Below are positions 52,852 to 61,822 of a stretch of 64,000 nt of DNA, piece by piece. The translations under genes and the position numbers were made by a program. Source of the DNA: Myxosarcina sp. GA_180221_E-2-1-MAG-40_15 (GTDB taxonomy: Bacteria > Cyanobacteriota > Cyanobacteriia > Cyanobacteriales > Xenococcaceae). The stretch's first letter is position 1, and each line of letters starts with the position of its first letter. The stretch spans positions 32,920-96,919 of the forward strand of contig JAIMKV010000005.1 in the NCBI GenBank assembly GCA_020692205.1, given 5' to 3'. The notes below the pieces were generated by a model. The model saw only the letters and a list, made by a program, of their open reading frames with translations. It was not told the DNA's origin and did not search any database.

Positions 52852-54015
52852 TTACTTATTTTCGACCAAGCGAAACAGCAATAGCTGATTAATCTGTTCA
52901 TCATTAAAATTATCATCGCTAATTAGCAGTAAACTCTTACTGCCATCAGGTAAACGAGGCCCAGTAGTCATCCCCTCCAAGTTATCTAGATCAATGCCTA
53001 AATCTGCTAAATCAAATAAGAGTTTTTTCCGCAAAGGCTGCACCTGAGATATGTTCCCTCTTAGACTAGCAATATTTGTCGTGTCTGTAGCATTACCAAT
53101 CACGACCTGAAATAATTTTGCTCCTGCCCCCTCAAAGCCAAAAGTTCTTTCTAAACTGAGAAAATACCCCTCCGTTGGCAATGCTAATAGTTCAGTTAAT
53201 CCATTAGAAATAACTTCTACTGGTGCCGATTCAAGTAAATATAAATGCTCTGCCACTAAAACAGGATCACCTACAGGATTAATGACGTAGTGTAAAAAAC
53301 GAATCCTGGCCTGTTCTTCCGCTGCTAAAGATTCGTCCTGAATTAATGCCGATTCAGTAGCACTAAAGACGCGAAAAGGATCTTCTGGTAATCCTGTACG
53401 ATTAATAGTTAAAGATTCAAACCCTAAATTTTGTTGTATTCCTTGAGATTCTGCGCCAGATAGGTAGCGTTTTGGTAAACGAATATCAGCTAGTTTCTTG
53501 CCTGTTTCTAATTCAAATTCGGCTATAAAAGGCTTAACTTCTTGATTGGGATTGCCTTCACTAGAGATAAAGATCGTGTTGCGAGGAGAAATGGCTAGTC
53601 CTTCGGGATCAATACCGCCTGGCTGATATTGCTTACCGTTTTCATCGAGCAGGATCGTTACATTTTGTGGCTCAAAGCTTTCTAGCTTAATTTGAGCGTC
53701 ATCGGTTTGTTTTACCTTGAGTTTAAAAGTATAAAAACGAGCTGGAGAATATTTGCTTTGATCGTCTGACAATACATAAAAAATATCTTGCTCACGATTA
53801 TAGGCGATCGCCGATAATCCACCAACTAAGGTATTTTCATAAGTAGCCTTGGGTATTTCGTAGTGATCAATAAATTCCAAGGAAAAATTACGAAACATTC
53901 TCTCTTCGGCACTTACCCTTCGCGGTGGGCTACATGATACCAGGAAAAAGAGAATCCAGACCACAAACAAACTGACTGAGAATCGGGAAAAAAATTTGGC
54001 TTGGCGATCGCTCAC
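52852..54015 (-). CDS. Phytase/esterase-like (PF13449) lipoprotein
   Basis: A 387-residue exported protein. The N terminus has a hydrophobic core ending in a lipobox, FFLVSCSPP (Cys near residue 28). The rest is an esterase-like-activity-of-phytase propeller: ALVGGLSAIAYNREQDIFYVLSDD, GGIDPEGLAISP, NLGFESLTINR and DNLEGMTTGPRLPDGSKSLLLISDDNF. Substrate unproven; the family includes proteins annotated as phytase-like by similarity only. Periplasmic lipoprotein anchored in a membrane. Confidence 0.85.
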   Translation of the reverse strand: MSDRQAKFFSRFSVSLFVVWILFFLVSCSPPRRVSAEERMFRNFSLEFIDHYEIPKATYENTLVGGLSAIAYNREQDIFYVLSDDQSKYSPARFYTFKLKVKQTDDAQIKLESFEPQNVTILLDENGKQYQPGGIDPEGLAISPRNTIFISSEGNPNQEVKPFIAEFELETGKKLADIRLPKRYLSGAESQGIQQNLGFESLTINRTGLPEDPFRVFSATESALIQDESLAAEEQARIRFLHYVINPVGDPVLVAEHLYLLESAPVEVISNGLTELLALPTEGYFLSLERTFGFEGAGAKLFQVVIGNATDTTNIASLRGNISQVQPLRKKLLFDLADLGIDLDNLEGMTTGPRLPDGSKSLLLISDDNFNDEQINQLLLFRLVENK

Positions 54016-54051
54016 GGTTTTTTGACCACAAAACTTACACTATTCAATCTA

Positions 54052-54396
54052 TCAGGTTAGTGGCGGTAAGAGTTTGGCAGAAAATCGTTGAGCAATTTTT
54101 TGTCGATAAGCCACAGCCATCACATTGGCAATCAAACAGGTTGTGCCTAACCCAAACAAAATAAAGGTTACAGGGGTAACCACGCCGATCATAAACCAGG
54201 TAGAAACGTGGAGGAATAGAGCAACAGCTAACCAAGAGGCGATGGTTTTAGACCAACGCATTTTTGATAATGATTGATCAGTAGCGACCAAAACTAAGGT
54301 AGTGAGCGTAACGATTAGGTTAGCAGGTATGAGAAAAGAGCAAATTGCCACACAATTAAGCCGAGAAAATTCAAAAAATGATTGTAAATCAAGCAT
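54052..54396 (-). CDS. Small membrane protein of unknown function
   Basis: A 114-residue protein with three hydrophobic segments (about residues 17-37, 52-70 and 74-96). MRWSKTIASWLAVALFLHVSTW and VTPVTFILFGLG are its most distinctive stretches. I do not recognise it. It ends 36 bases before the lipoprotein gene on the same strand, suggesting co-transcription. Confidence 0.65.
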   Translation of the reverse strand: MLDLQSFFEFSRLNCVAICSFLIPANLIVTLTTLVLVATDQSLSKMRWSKTIASWLAVALFLHVSTWFMIGVVTPVTFILFGLGTTCLIANVMAVAYRQKIAQRFSAKLLPPLT

Positions 54397-54641
54397 AAAC
54401 TTAAAAAATCTGTTTATTTGACTAATTATTGCTATTTGAATATTTTAATTGTAACGAAAATCATCATGACCGCAGCTCAATTGTCAACAACCGTAACTTA
54501 AATTAGCGGACTTTTTAGATAAATTTGCTGACATTTTAACGGACTGATTGGGAAATATATGACTAACTCGCTGACTTGGTGAGACTACTACTTTTTTCGT
54601 AAAATTAAAGTAAACCAATGCAAGTTTAGGAATGTCTTTTG

Positions 54642-55439
54642 ATGGCTGAACGAGTCCAAAAAGTTTTGTCACAGTGGGGAATTGCCTCACGACGCAAAGC
54701 CGAAAAAATGATTATTGCGGGGAGAGTTCAGATTAACGGTCAAATAGTCAAGTTGGGTGATCAAGTCGACTTAACTGCCGATGTTCTTCAAGTAGATGGC
54801 AAAGCAGTCAACCAGACCAATCGCCCTCAGCTAATCTACCTATTGTTAAACAAACCAACGGGAGTAGTTTCTACCTGTTTCGATCCTCAGCATCGTTCCA
54901 CCGTCATCGACCTATTACCAACAAGCTTGAGGTTCAAAACAGGAATTCATCCTGTTGGCAGATTAGATTTTGCCTCCAGTGGGGCTTTAATCTTAACTAA
55001 TGACGGCAATCTAACTCTTGCTCTGACTCATCCCCGCTATCATCTGCCTAAGACCTATCTGGTCGAATTAGATCGTTTTCCTGCTGCCCAAGATTTAGCT
55101 TGCTGGAGCAATGGCGTAGTTCTAGACGGAAAAAAGACTTTACCTGCCAAAATTGATTTAATCAGGTCAGACAAAGCTAAAACAATCATCAAAATTGTCT
55201 TGACTGAAGGCAAAAATCGACAAATACGCCGTGTGGCTCGACACCTTGGTTATGAGGTAAAAAGGTTACATCGCATTGCCATTGGTTCAATTACTTTAAG
55301 TATGGTTAAGGACTTGGAACTTCCTCAAGGTAAATATAGACATTTAAATCAAGCTGAAATTAACTTGTTAAAAAAATCTTCTGTTAACGCCAAGTTTCTT
55401 CAAGTAGCTGCACAGCCTAGGAGGGCAGTGTATGACTAA
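54642..55439 (+). CDS. rRNA pseudouridine synthase (RluB/RsuA family)
   Basis: A 265-residue pseudouridine synthase. N-terminal S4 domain (ERVQKVLSQWGIASRRKAEK, VQINGQIVKLGDQVD); catalytic domain with the active Asp in HPVGRLDFASSGALILTND (about residue 105) and the C-terminal EGKNRQIRRVARHLGYEVKRLHRIAIG. Modifies 23S or 16S rRNA. ATG at 54642 chosen; a TTG lies one codon earlier. Its last eight bases overlap the next gene, so the two are coupled. Confidence 0.95.
   Translation: MAERVQKVLSQWGIASRRKAEKMIIAGRVQINGQIVKLGDQVDLTADVLQVDGKAVNQTNRPQLIYLLLNKPTGVVSTCFDPQHRSTVIDLLPTSLRFKTGIHPVGRLDFASSGALILTNDGNLTLALTHPRYHLPKTYLVELDRFPAAQDLACWSNGVVLDGKKTLPAKIDLIRSDKAKTIIKIVLTEGKNRQIRRVARHLGYEVKRLHRIAIGSITLSMVKDLELPQGKYRHLNQAEINLLKKSSVNAKFLQVAAQPRRAVYD
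55419..55424 (+). promoter_or_regulatory. AGGAGG ribosome site of the RodZ-like gene
   Basis: AGGAGG seven bases before the ATG at 55432, lying inside the end of the pseudouridine synthase gene. It fixes the start of the overlapping gene. Confidence 0.75.
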
Positions 55440-56208
55440 CCCTAATTCAACTACAGATCAACAAAAACTACAGGATATAGGTGCTAACCTAAATCGGATT
55501 CGCGTAGCTAAAAATATCTCTCTTGATGCTGTAGCTAATAAAACACATATTTCTAAACGATTGTTAGAAGCCATTGAAGCAGGAGATCTTCAAGAGCTAC
55601 CAGAGCCTTTTTATATTCAAGCATTGGTGGCTAAATTTGCCCGAGAAATTGGAGCAAATGAGATCATGTTTCAGGTCGAGCCGCAGAGTGATCCTAATAC
55701 AGTAAGCAGTAGTTTACCTCAAAAAAACAGTCGTAAATACTGGCTCAATTTTCAGTTGCGATCGCTCCATTTATATCTGTTATATATTCTATTAGTGATT
55801 GTTTCGGCTAGAGGGATTACTACTTTGGTAGAACGCCCAGTGATTATTAATCAAACGCCACCAGAAAGCCCAGCTTTAGCTCCCAAAGCTGAACCAAAAC
55901 AATCCGATGCTACTGCTGAAGTTCGCTCACAAGCTACACCCCAATTTGTTTCCCAATCGAATAATTCTGAAGCGGTAAGTGTAGGCATAAATTTGCAAGA
56001 GCGATGCTGGCTCAAGGTTATGGTGGATGGAACAGTGGCTTTTGAGGGTATTTTGCCTGAAGGTACTCAGCGTCAATGGACGGGAAAAGAACAGGTGACA
56101 ATTAGAGCGGGCAATGCTGGAGGAGTTGTAATTAGCTTTAATAATGAGCAGCAAAAGATCTTAGGCGCACCAGGACAAGTTGAAGAGATTACCTATCGGA
56201 TTAATTAG
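55432..56208 (+). CDS. RodZ-like helix-turn-helix membrane protein (DUF4115)
   Basis: A 258-residue protein: N-terminal HTH_25 domain (about residues 16-80, LNRIRVAKNISLDAVANKTH, RLLEAIEAGDLQELPEPFYI), one membrane span (about 110-130, LHLYLLYILLVIVSARG), a Pro/Ala/Glu linker, and a C-terminal DUF4115 domain (ERCWLKVMVDGTVAFEGIL). RodZ links MreB to the elongation machinery; cyanobacterial relatives are less studied. Overlaps the upstream gene by eight bases. Confidence 0.9.
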   Translation: MTNPNSTTDQQKLQDIGANLNRIRVAKNISLDAVANKTHISKRLLEAIEAGDLQELPEPFYIQALVAKFAREIGANEIMFQVEPQSDPNTVSSSLPQKNSRKYWLNFQLRSLHLYLLYILLVIVSARGITTLVERPVIINQTPPESPALAPKAEPKQSDATAEVRSQATPQFVSQSNNSEAVSVGINLQERCWLKVMVDGTVAFEGILPEGTQRQWTGKEQVTIRAGNAGGVVISFNNEQQKILGAPGQVEEITYRIN

Positions 56209-56343
56209 AAACTGGGGATTGATGTCTCAATAAATATCTTGTATGGCTTTGGTTCAAATATTAAATTGTCTACTTAAACTCTAAAGATCAACACCTAACT
56301 GATTATCATTTATTTATCTATTTAGGGGGAATGTAGATTAATC

Positions 56344-58296
56344 ATGATCAATCCAGCAACTAATGCGATCGCTAACCACGCCCAAGCTATCACTTTTGAC
56401 TATATTAATCTTGGATCTATGCCTGAAATATGGCAGATAGCAGCTCAAAAGTTTAGCAACACCATTGCTTTACAAGATCCCCACGCCAAACCAGAAGTAG
56501 CAATTAACTATCGAGATTTGTTTGCCTACATTCAACAGTTTGCTGCGGGACTACAGGCTTTAGGTATTCAGGTTCAGGATAAGGTGGCGCTGTTTGCCGA
56601 CAACAGTCCCCGTTGGTTTATTGCCGATCAGGGGATTATGACATCAGGCGCAGTGGATGTGGTACGTTCTGCTGGAGCAGAACAGCAAGAATTAGCTTAC
56701 ATTTTAAAAAATAGCGATAGCACGGCTTTGGTAGTCGAGAATCTTAAAACTTTAACTAAACTAAGCTCTGAACTAGCTAATTTGCCCGTCAGACTAGTAG
56801 TTCTGCTGAGCGACGAAACACCCCCTGAAGTTACATCAATTAAGACAATTAACTTTCAGCAGTTAATGGAGTCGGGACAAAACCATCAGCTACAGCCCGT
56901 GTCCCAAAACCGAGATACCTTGGCTACTTTACTTTATACCTCTGGAACTACTGGAAAACCCAAGGGAGTAATGCTCAGTCATGGCAATTTGTTACATCAG
57001 GTAAACTACGTTAAAACGGTGTTTCAACCTGAACCAGGGGATGTACTCTTGTCAATTTTGCCTAGCTGGCACGCTTATGAACGGGCTGCGGAATATTTTT
57101 TCTTATCTCAGGGAGCAACTCAGGTATATACTACTATCCGCTATTTTAAACAGGATTTAAAACAATTTCAGCCTACCTATATGGTTGGCGTACCTCGTCT
57201 TTGGGAATCTCTTTATGAAGGGGTGCAAAAGCTGTTGAGTGGTCAGTCTGCGTCACAACAAAAGCTGGTCAAGTTTTTCCTCAAGCAGTCAGAGCGTTAT
57301 ATTATGGCGCAACGCATTGCTAATGATACTAGCTTAGAACATTTTGATGCTTCCCCTAGCGAACGAGCGATCGCCAGGCTTAAAGCAGCTTCTCTTTATC
57401 CAGTTCATGCCCTAGCAGACAAGCTAGTATACCGTAAAATTCGTGATGGGGTCGGCAATATCAAAGCCGTATGTAGCGGTGGTGGTTCGCTAGCCAAATA
57501 TCTCGACGATTTTTATCAAACTATTAACATTGATGTCTTTGTTGGCTACGGACTGACAGAAACTGCTCCAATTACTAATGCTCGTACCCCCAAACACAAC
57601 GTTCGAGGCTCGGCAGGACAACCGCTACCAGAAACCGAAATCAAGATTGTCGATCCCCAAACTCGTCAAGAACTGACTCAGGGGCAGCAAGGATTAGTTT
57701 TAATTCGCGGTAGTCAAGTAATGCAGGGCTATTATAAAAACTCAGAAGCCACCGCCAAGGCGATTAACGACCAGGGCTGGTTTGACAGCGGTGATTTAGG
57801 CTGGTTGACTCCCTACGGCGATTTAGTTTTAACTGGAAGAGCTAAAGATACGATAGTTTTAACCAATGGTGAAAATATTGAACCCCAGCCGATTGAAGAT
57901 GCCTGTGTCCGTAGCGTCTATATCGACCAAATTATGTTGGTAGGGCAAGATCGGCGAGCTTTAGGGGCATTAATTGTACCTAATCTAGAAACTCTACAGC
58001 AATGGGTTACAGAGCAAAATCTTAACCTCAAGCTGCCCGAACTTAATAGCTCGACAGAAGAAGCCGCTCAAAGCGATCTCAATAACCAGGCAATAATTAA
58101 TTTATATCGTAATGAACTAAATCGCGAGATCCAAAATCGCCCTGGCTATCGTGCAGATGATCGCATTATCTATTTTCGCTTGATTACCGAAGCATTTTCT
58201 CAGGAAAACGGCATGATGACTCAAACTTTTAAGATCAAGCGTCCTCAGATTACAGACAAGTACCAAGCTTTGATCGACGCAATGTTCGCCGAATAA
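56344..58296 (+). CDS. Long-chain acyl-CoA/ACP synthetase (AMP-binding)
   Basis: A 650-residue AMP-forming ligase: A3 motif LLYTSGTTGKPKGVMLSHGN (about residues 198-217), A5 VGYGLTETAPITNAR, A7 GWFDSGDLGW, A8 LTGRAKDTIVLTNGENIEP. Length and the inserted helical region fit the cyanobacterial acyl-ACP synthetase (Aas) type that recycles free fatty acids. The CoA/ACP preference cannot be read here. ATG at 56344. Confidence 0.92.
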   Translation: MINPATNAIANHAQAITFDYINLGSMPEIWQIAAQKFSNTIALQDPHAKPEVAINYRDLFAYIQQFAAGLQALGIQVQDKVALFADNSPRWFIADQGIMTSGAVDVVRSAGAEQQELAYILKNSDSTALVVENLKTLTKLSSELANLPVRLVVLLSDETPPEVTSIKTINFQQLMESGQNHQLQPVSQNRDTLATLLYTSGTTGKPKGVMLSHGNLLHQVNYVKTVFQPEPGDVLLSILPSWHAYERAAEYFFLSQGATQVYTTIRYFKQDLKQFQPTYMVGVPRLWESLYEGVQKLLSGQSASQQKLVKFFLKQSERYIMAQRIANDTSLEHFDASPSERAIARLKAASLYPVHALADKLVYRKIRDGVGNIKAVCSGGGSLAKYLDDFYQTINIDVFVGYGLTETAPITNARTPKHNVRGSAGQPLPETEIKIVDPQTRQELTQGQQGLVLIRGSQVMQGYYKNSEATAKAINDQGWFDSGDLGWLTPYGDLVLTGRAKDTIVLTNGENIEPQPIEDACVRSVYIDQIMLVGQDRRALGALIVPNLETLQQWVTEQNLNLKLPELNSSTEEAAQSDLNNQAIINLYRNELNREIQNRPGYRADDRIIYFRLITEAFSQENGMMTQTFKIKRPQITDKYQALIDAMFAE

Positions 58297-58480
58297 TTGG
58301 TTATTTCTCGATCTCCAATCACTATTTATAATCAATCAGCTGACAAATTACTTCCAAAAAAGCTTTTTTGAGCTAAAACTAAAATGATTAAAAATTCAGG
58401 GAAAATCTAATCAGATTAGCAAACAACCTGTAATCTTTAAGCTGCGAGCAAAATTAAGAATTAACCAAGGAATCGAGATT

Positions 58481-58927
58481 ATGGATTATTCCAACGCCAG
58501 CCTACTTTTAAAACGTCCAGTAACTGTAAAAGCTATTGTCACGGCTCAGTGGAAAGAAGAAGTAACCCAACAACTACAAAAACAGTTGACACAGCTAGAC
58601 AATCAGATGCAGCAGCTAGAAATGCAGGGAAAAAGAACCATTGAAGAAATTACTAAGCAAGCAGGAGCTGTTAGTCCTCAGATAACCAAACAAACTGAGA
58701 ATATTCAGGGACAGGTCAATCAAAAAAAAGCCGAAATGCTGGAAAAGAAAAATCAGTTCTTACAGCAGCTACAGCAAATTCAGCTATTAGAGCTAAACCA
58801 AGAAGTTGTTCAGGCACAAATGGAAAGTTTCTTTCGCCTCGAACCAGGGGACAATCTGGTTAAAAAGCTAAATGTGGAAGTGGTTTTACGCGACGGAGTA
58901 GTTGAAGAAATTAGAGGTGAAGTTTAG
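58481..58927 (+). CDS. YlqD-family protein
   Basis: A 148-residue protein with a long central coiled coil (about residues 28-112, many Gln/Leu heptads) flanked by a beta strand: LLLKRPVTVKAIVTAQWKEE at the start and DNLVKKLNVEVVLRDGVVEEIRGEV at the end, as in YlqD. Cytoplasmic; function unknown. Stands alone, with 184 bases before it that include a 16-base palindrome (58355-58370). Confidence 0.85.
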   Translation: MDYSNASLLLKRPVTVKAIVTAQWKEEVTQQLQKQLTQLDNQMQQLEMQGKRTIEEITKQAGAVSPQITKQTENIQGQVNQKKAEMLEKKNQFLQQLQQIQLLELNQEVVQAQMESFFRLEPGDNLVKKLNVEVVLRDGVVEEIRGEV

Positions 58928-59073
58928 ACTTCGCAGTAAAAAGTTACTTTATTAAACAATTGTCCAAGTGAAGTTGGCAAAAAATATAAACCTTCTTAAA
59001 CATGGTTGTTTTCAGGAAACGATACCCTGAGAATTAAAAATAGAGGAAGTTGGTACGTATTTGAGGGAGCAAG

Positions 59074-60066
59074 TTGAACAATAAAGCGATCGCCCGTCGC
59101 CCTGCTAAAGTTATCTGTCTAGGGGAAATATTATTTGATTGTCTTGCTAACGAGTTGGGCAAGTCTATATCTGAAGTTGCATCTTGGACTTCTTATCCAG
59201 GAGGCGCACCAGCAAATGTTGCCTGCGCCTTAACAAAATTAGGTACTCCTGCGGCATTTATTGGTTGTGTTGGCAAAGATAAGCCAGGCCAGCAACTAGT
59301 CAGGCTCTTAGAGTCAATTGGAGTTGATATTTCTGGAGTTCAACACCATGATATAGCTCCCACCAGGCTAGTTTACGTTACTCGCAATGAACAAGGCGAT
59401 CGCACTTTTGCTGGTTTTGGCGACCAAAGAGCTGATCAATTCGCTGATGCCTATCTTCAAGCTGAACTACTGCCGACAGAATTGTTCTTAGAAGCTGAAT
59501 ATTTGGTATTAGGAACTCTTGAGTTAGCCTATCCTCAAACCAGAGCTGCCGTGTTTCGTGCTTTAGAGCTGGCAGTTGAACATCATCTAAAAATTATCTT
59601 GGATGTTAATTGGCGACCAATGTTCTGGCTCAATCAAGAAGAGGCAATCCCTTTAATTAAGCAGCTTTGGCAATACGTAGATTTCCTTAAGCTGGCCGAA
59701 GAAGAAGCAACCTGGCTGTTTGATACTGCTGATGCGGGAGCAATTGCTTATCGTCTCGGCTCTCTAGAGGGTGTTTTAGTAAGTAATGGAGATGCTCAGG
59801 TAAGCTACTGTCTCAGCGATAACGAAGGAACAGTCAATCCGATGAAGGTATCGGTTGAAGATACTACGGGAGCAGGAGATGCCTTTCTCGCGGGCTTTAT
59901 CCATCAACTCTGCCAGCACGGTATGCAGCAATTATCGAATCCTCAAATAGCTCAAGATATTGTTAGATATGCTTGTGCAGTAGGTGGTTTAACTACGACA
60001 AAATCAGGCGCGATCGCGGCTCAACCCAGCCCCGCAGAAGTAGAGGCTTTACTTAAACAAGTTTAG
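59074..60066 (+). CDS. PfkB-family carbohydrate kinase (fructokinase-like)
   Basis: A 330-residue ribokinase-fold sugar kinase. VICLGEILFDCLANELG, YPGGAPANVACALTKLG (first PfkB signature, about residues 45-61), and the catalytic DTTGAGDAFLAGFIHQL near 267-283. The FxGGxxxN context and length fit fructokinase. Start is TTG at 59074 preceded by GAGGGAG-like purines. Followed by an imperfect terminator. Confidence 0.9.
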   Translation: MNNKAIARRPAKVICLGEILFDCLANELGKSISEVASWTSYPGGAPANVACALTKLGTPAAFIGCVGKDKPGQQLVRLLESIGVDISGVQHHDIAPTRLVYVTRNEQGDRTFAGFGDQRADQFADAYLQAELLPTELFLEAEYLVLGTLELAYPQTRAAVFRALELAVEHHLKIILDVNWRPMFWLNQEEAIPLIKQLWQYVDFLKLAEEEATWLFDTADAGAIAYRLGSLEGVLVSNGDAQVSYCLSDNEGTVNPMKVSVEDTTGAGDAFLAGFIHQLCQHGMQQLSNPQIAQDIVRYACAVGGLTTTKSGAIAAQPSPAEVEALLKQV

Positions 60067-60962
60067 TTTAATCAGCTTAAGAGAAAAGAGCCTAAGACAA
60101 TGCCGTCTTGTGTCTTGGCTCTTAAATTTTGTTTCCGAATCACACGTCGGCAATCATAATCAAGCAGTTTTGGTTTGTCAATAATTTTTTAGGCCCTCAG
60201 CCTCAAAATATTTTAGACAAATCTTCTTTACAATGCGCTCAAGTTGAATTATCTTGGATGAGACTTGATTGATTTTCCTTTCTTTTGGGCTTAAAACTAA
60301 TAACACTTGACTGGTTAAATAATAGACTTAAACTCAAATTTCTATTTTTAATCAGCATCTCGCTATGACAAAATACCGAGTTAAAATTATTTTAGTTCAA
60401 AAAAACAGCAGATAAATTAGCTAAGTCAGATATCCCAATCAACATAATTTAAAAATAATGTTTTCTCCAGTCGGCATACATAATTAACAAACTGTATGCT
60501 GTCTTTTGATCGATTAAAAGTTCAGCAAAATCCTTAAATTTAAGAATTAGTTGCTGTCTCTTTAAAGACAAACAATTAGAGTTTAAAAATATCGTAATTT
60601 ACGTATAAATACAGAAAATAATAATCTAAATCAAATTGACCTGAGTCAATTACTAATATTTTCCAGTTCTTTTTACTAAATTTGGAATTGATAGTCTATA
60701 CATCTGTATTTTTACTGATGTGTCAGCATTAACGCTAAAAAAACTATTGTTTTTACTTAAGCAAAAGCCGTTGACATTTGGTCAATTACAGACAAAATAG
60801 ATAAACAAAGACATGAAAATTACTTAATTTGTCTTTTTGTATTCTGTCTTACTAGAAATAAATTCAATGTAATTTATGATAGTTTTTGATGGTTTTATTA
60901 CCTAGTTATTAACGACAAATTTGGGTCGAACTAACATCATAAATAGTGGGGATTAATTAATT
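60067..60962. other. 0.9-kb AT-rich spacer before the RTX gene
   Basis: 896 bases with no open frame of note. The first 70 bases hold the kinase terminator. The rest is A+T-rich; it should contain the promoter and long leader of the RTX gene. I see no tRNA, no repeat array and no recognised regulatory site. An undetected small RNA is possible. Confidence 0.55.
60086..60123 (+). terminator. Terminator of the PfkB kinase gene
   Basis: AAGAGCC(T)AAGACA (60086-60099) pairs with TGTCTTGGCTCTT (60111-60123) with one bulged T; a weak T tract (AAATTTTG) follows. About 20 bases after the stop. Confidence 0.65.
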
Positions 60963-61598
60963 ATGTCAAGTATCGTTACACTAGAAACTCCTGATTCTAT
61001 CTTTGAATCAACAATTGTTGGTAGTCACCTAGAAATAGTTGCTCAACAGGGAGAAGAAAACATCATTGAAGTTAAGGGGGATTCGCCAATAACTATTTTT
61101 GGTGGCTCACTTAGTGATGAAATTACGACTGGCGCCGGGGATGCTGCAATTTTCGGAGGAGATGGAGATGATTCAATCAAGACTGGTATCGGCGACGATA
61201 TTATTCTTGGTGGAGAAGGTAACGACATTATTAGTTCGGGAATTGGTGCCGACTTTATTTTTGGTGGTGCTGGCAACGACACCATTAGAGGTGGTTTACC
61301 TGGAATAGATTCAGATGGTAATCCGATTGGAGATACTCTCCAAGGAGGTGCTGGCGAAGATGTTTTTGAATTTGCTGCCAGTGAATTTGAATCAGGAGCA
61401 ACCGATAAGATTGTCGACTTTCAAGCCGATGGTTTTGCCGACATTATTCGAGTTTTCGGAGTCAGCGACGGTGATATTAGTTACGATGCAGATACAGGAA
61501 TGGTATCGATCAATGGAGAACCAGCAATCGATATTGGTACTGGTTTAGATATTGAAGCCTCTCAAAAGGGCGACAGTGATACTTGGGAATTGTTTTAA
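60963..61598 (+). CDS. Small RTX-type calcium-binding repeat protein
   Basis: A 211-residue acidic protein. Residues 50-120 contain four RTX nonapeptide units (GGDGDDSIK, GGEGNDIIS, FGGAGNDTI and a relaxed one, GAGDAAIFG), each folding a Ca2+ ion into a beta roll. The C terminus (DTLQGGAGEDVFEFAAS, DKIVDFQAD) resembles the RTX secretion-associated region recognised by type I exporters. No N-terminal signal peptide. Likely secreted through a TolC-type system and part of the cell surface or sheath. ATG at 60963 follows GTGGGGATTAATTA. Confidence 0.85.
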   Translation: MSSIVTLETPDSIFESTIVGSHLEIVAQQGEENIIEVKGDSPITIFGGSLSDEITTGAGDAAIFGGDGDDSIKTGIGDDIILGGEGNDIISSGIGADFIFGGAGNDTIRGGLPGIDSDGNPIGDTLQGGAGEDVFEFAASEFESGATDKIVDFQADGFADIIRVFGVSDGDISYDADTGMVSINGEPAIDIGTGLDIEASQKGDSDTWELF

Positions 61599-61635
61599 AT
61601 AAGCAGCCTGATTGCCTATACGCGGTGATATTCCA

Positions 61636-61664
61636 AAGACCCATGACGAAAAGTTGTGGGTCTT
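61636..61664 (+). terminator. Hairpin after the RTX gene
   Basis: AAGACCCA (61636-61643) pairs with TGGGTCTT (61657-61664) around a 13-base loop. It follows the RTX stop by 38 bases. No long T tract, so function as a terminator is probable, not certain. Confidence 0.55.
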
Positions 61665-61822
61665 ATAGTATATGTAGGTACTTAATTTAGAATTTTAATT
61701 AAGTTAACTTAAGAAAAAGTGAGCTACCCAAACTAGCTTTAATCCATGTTTGAAAGTGGTTCAATTTTCCGAGTTTTATCTGTATTTTGTAATTTGAACT
61801 AGGGTCATTCCCACTACCGTCA

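Noticed and set aside
61043-61548. Alternative frames inside the RTX gene
   Set aside because: They mirror the repetitive GGxGxD coding and have no independent start signal or motifs.
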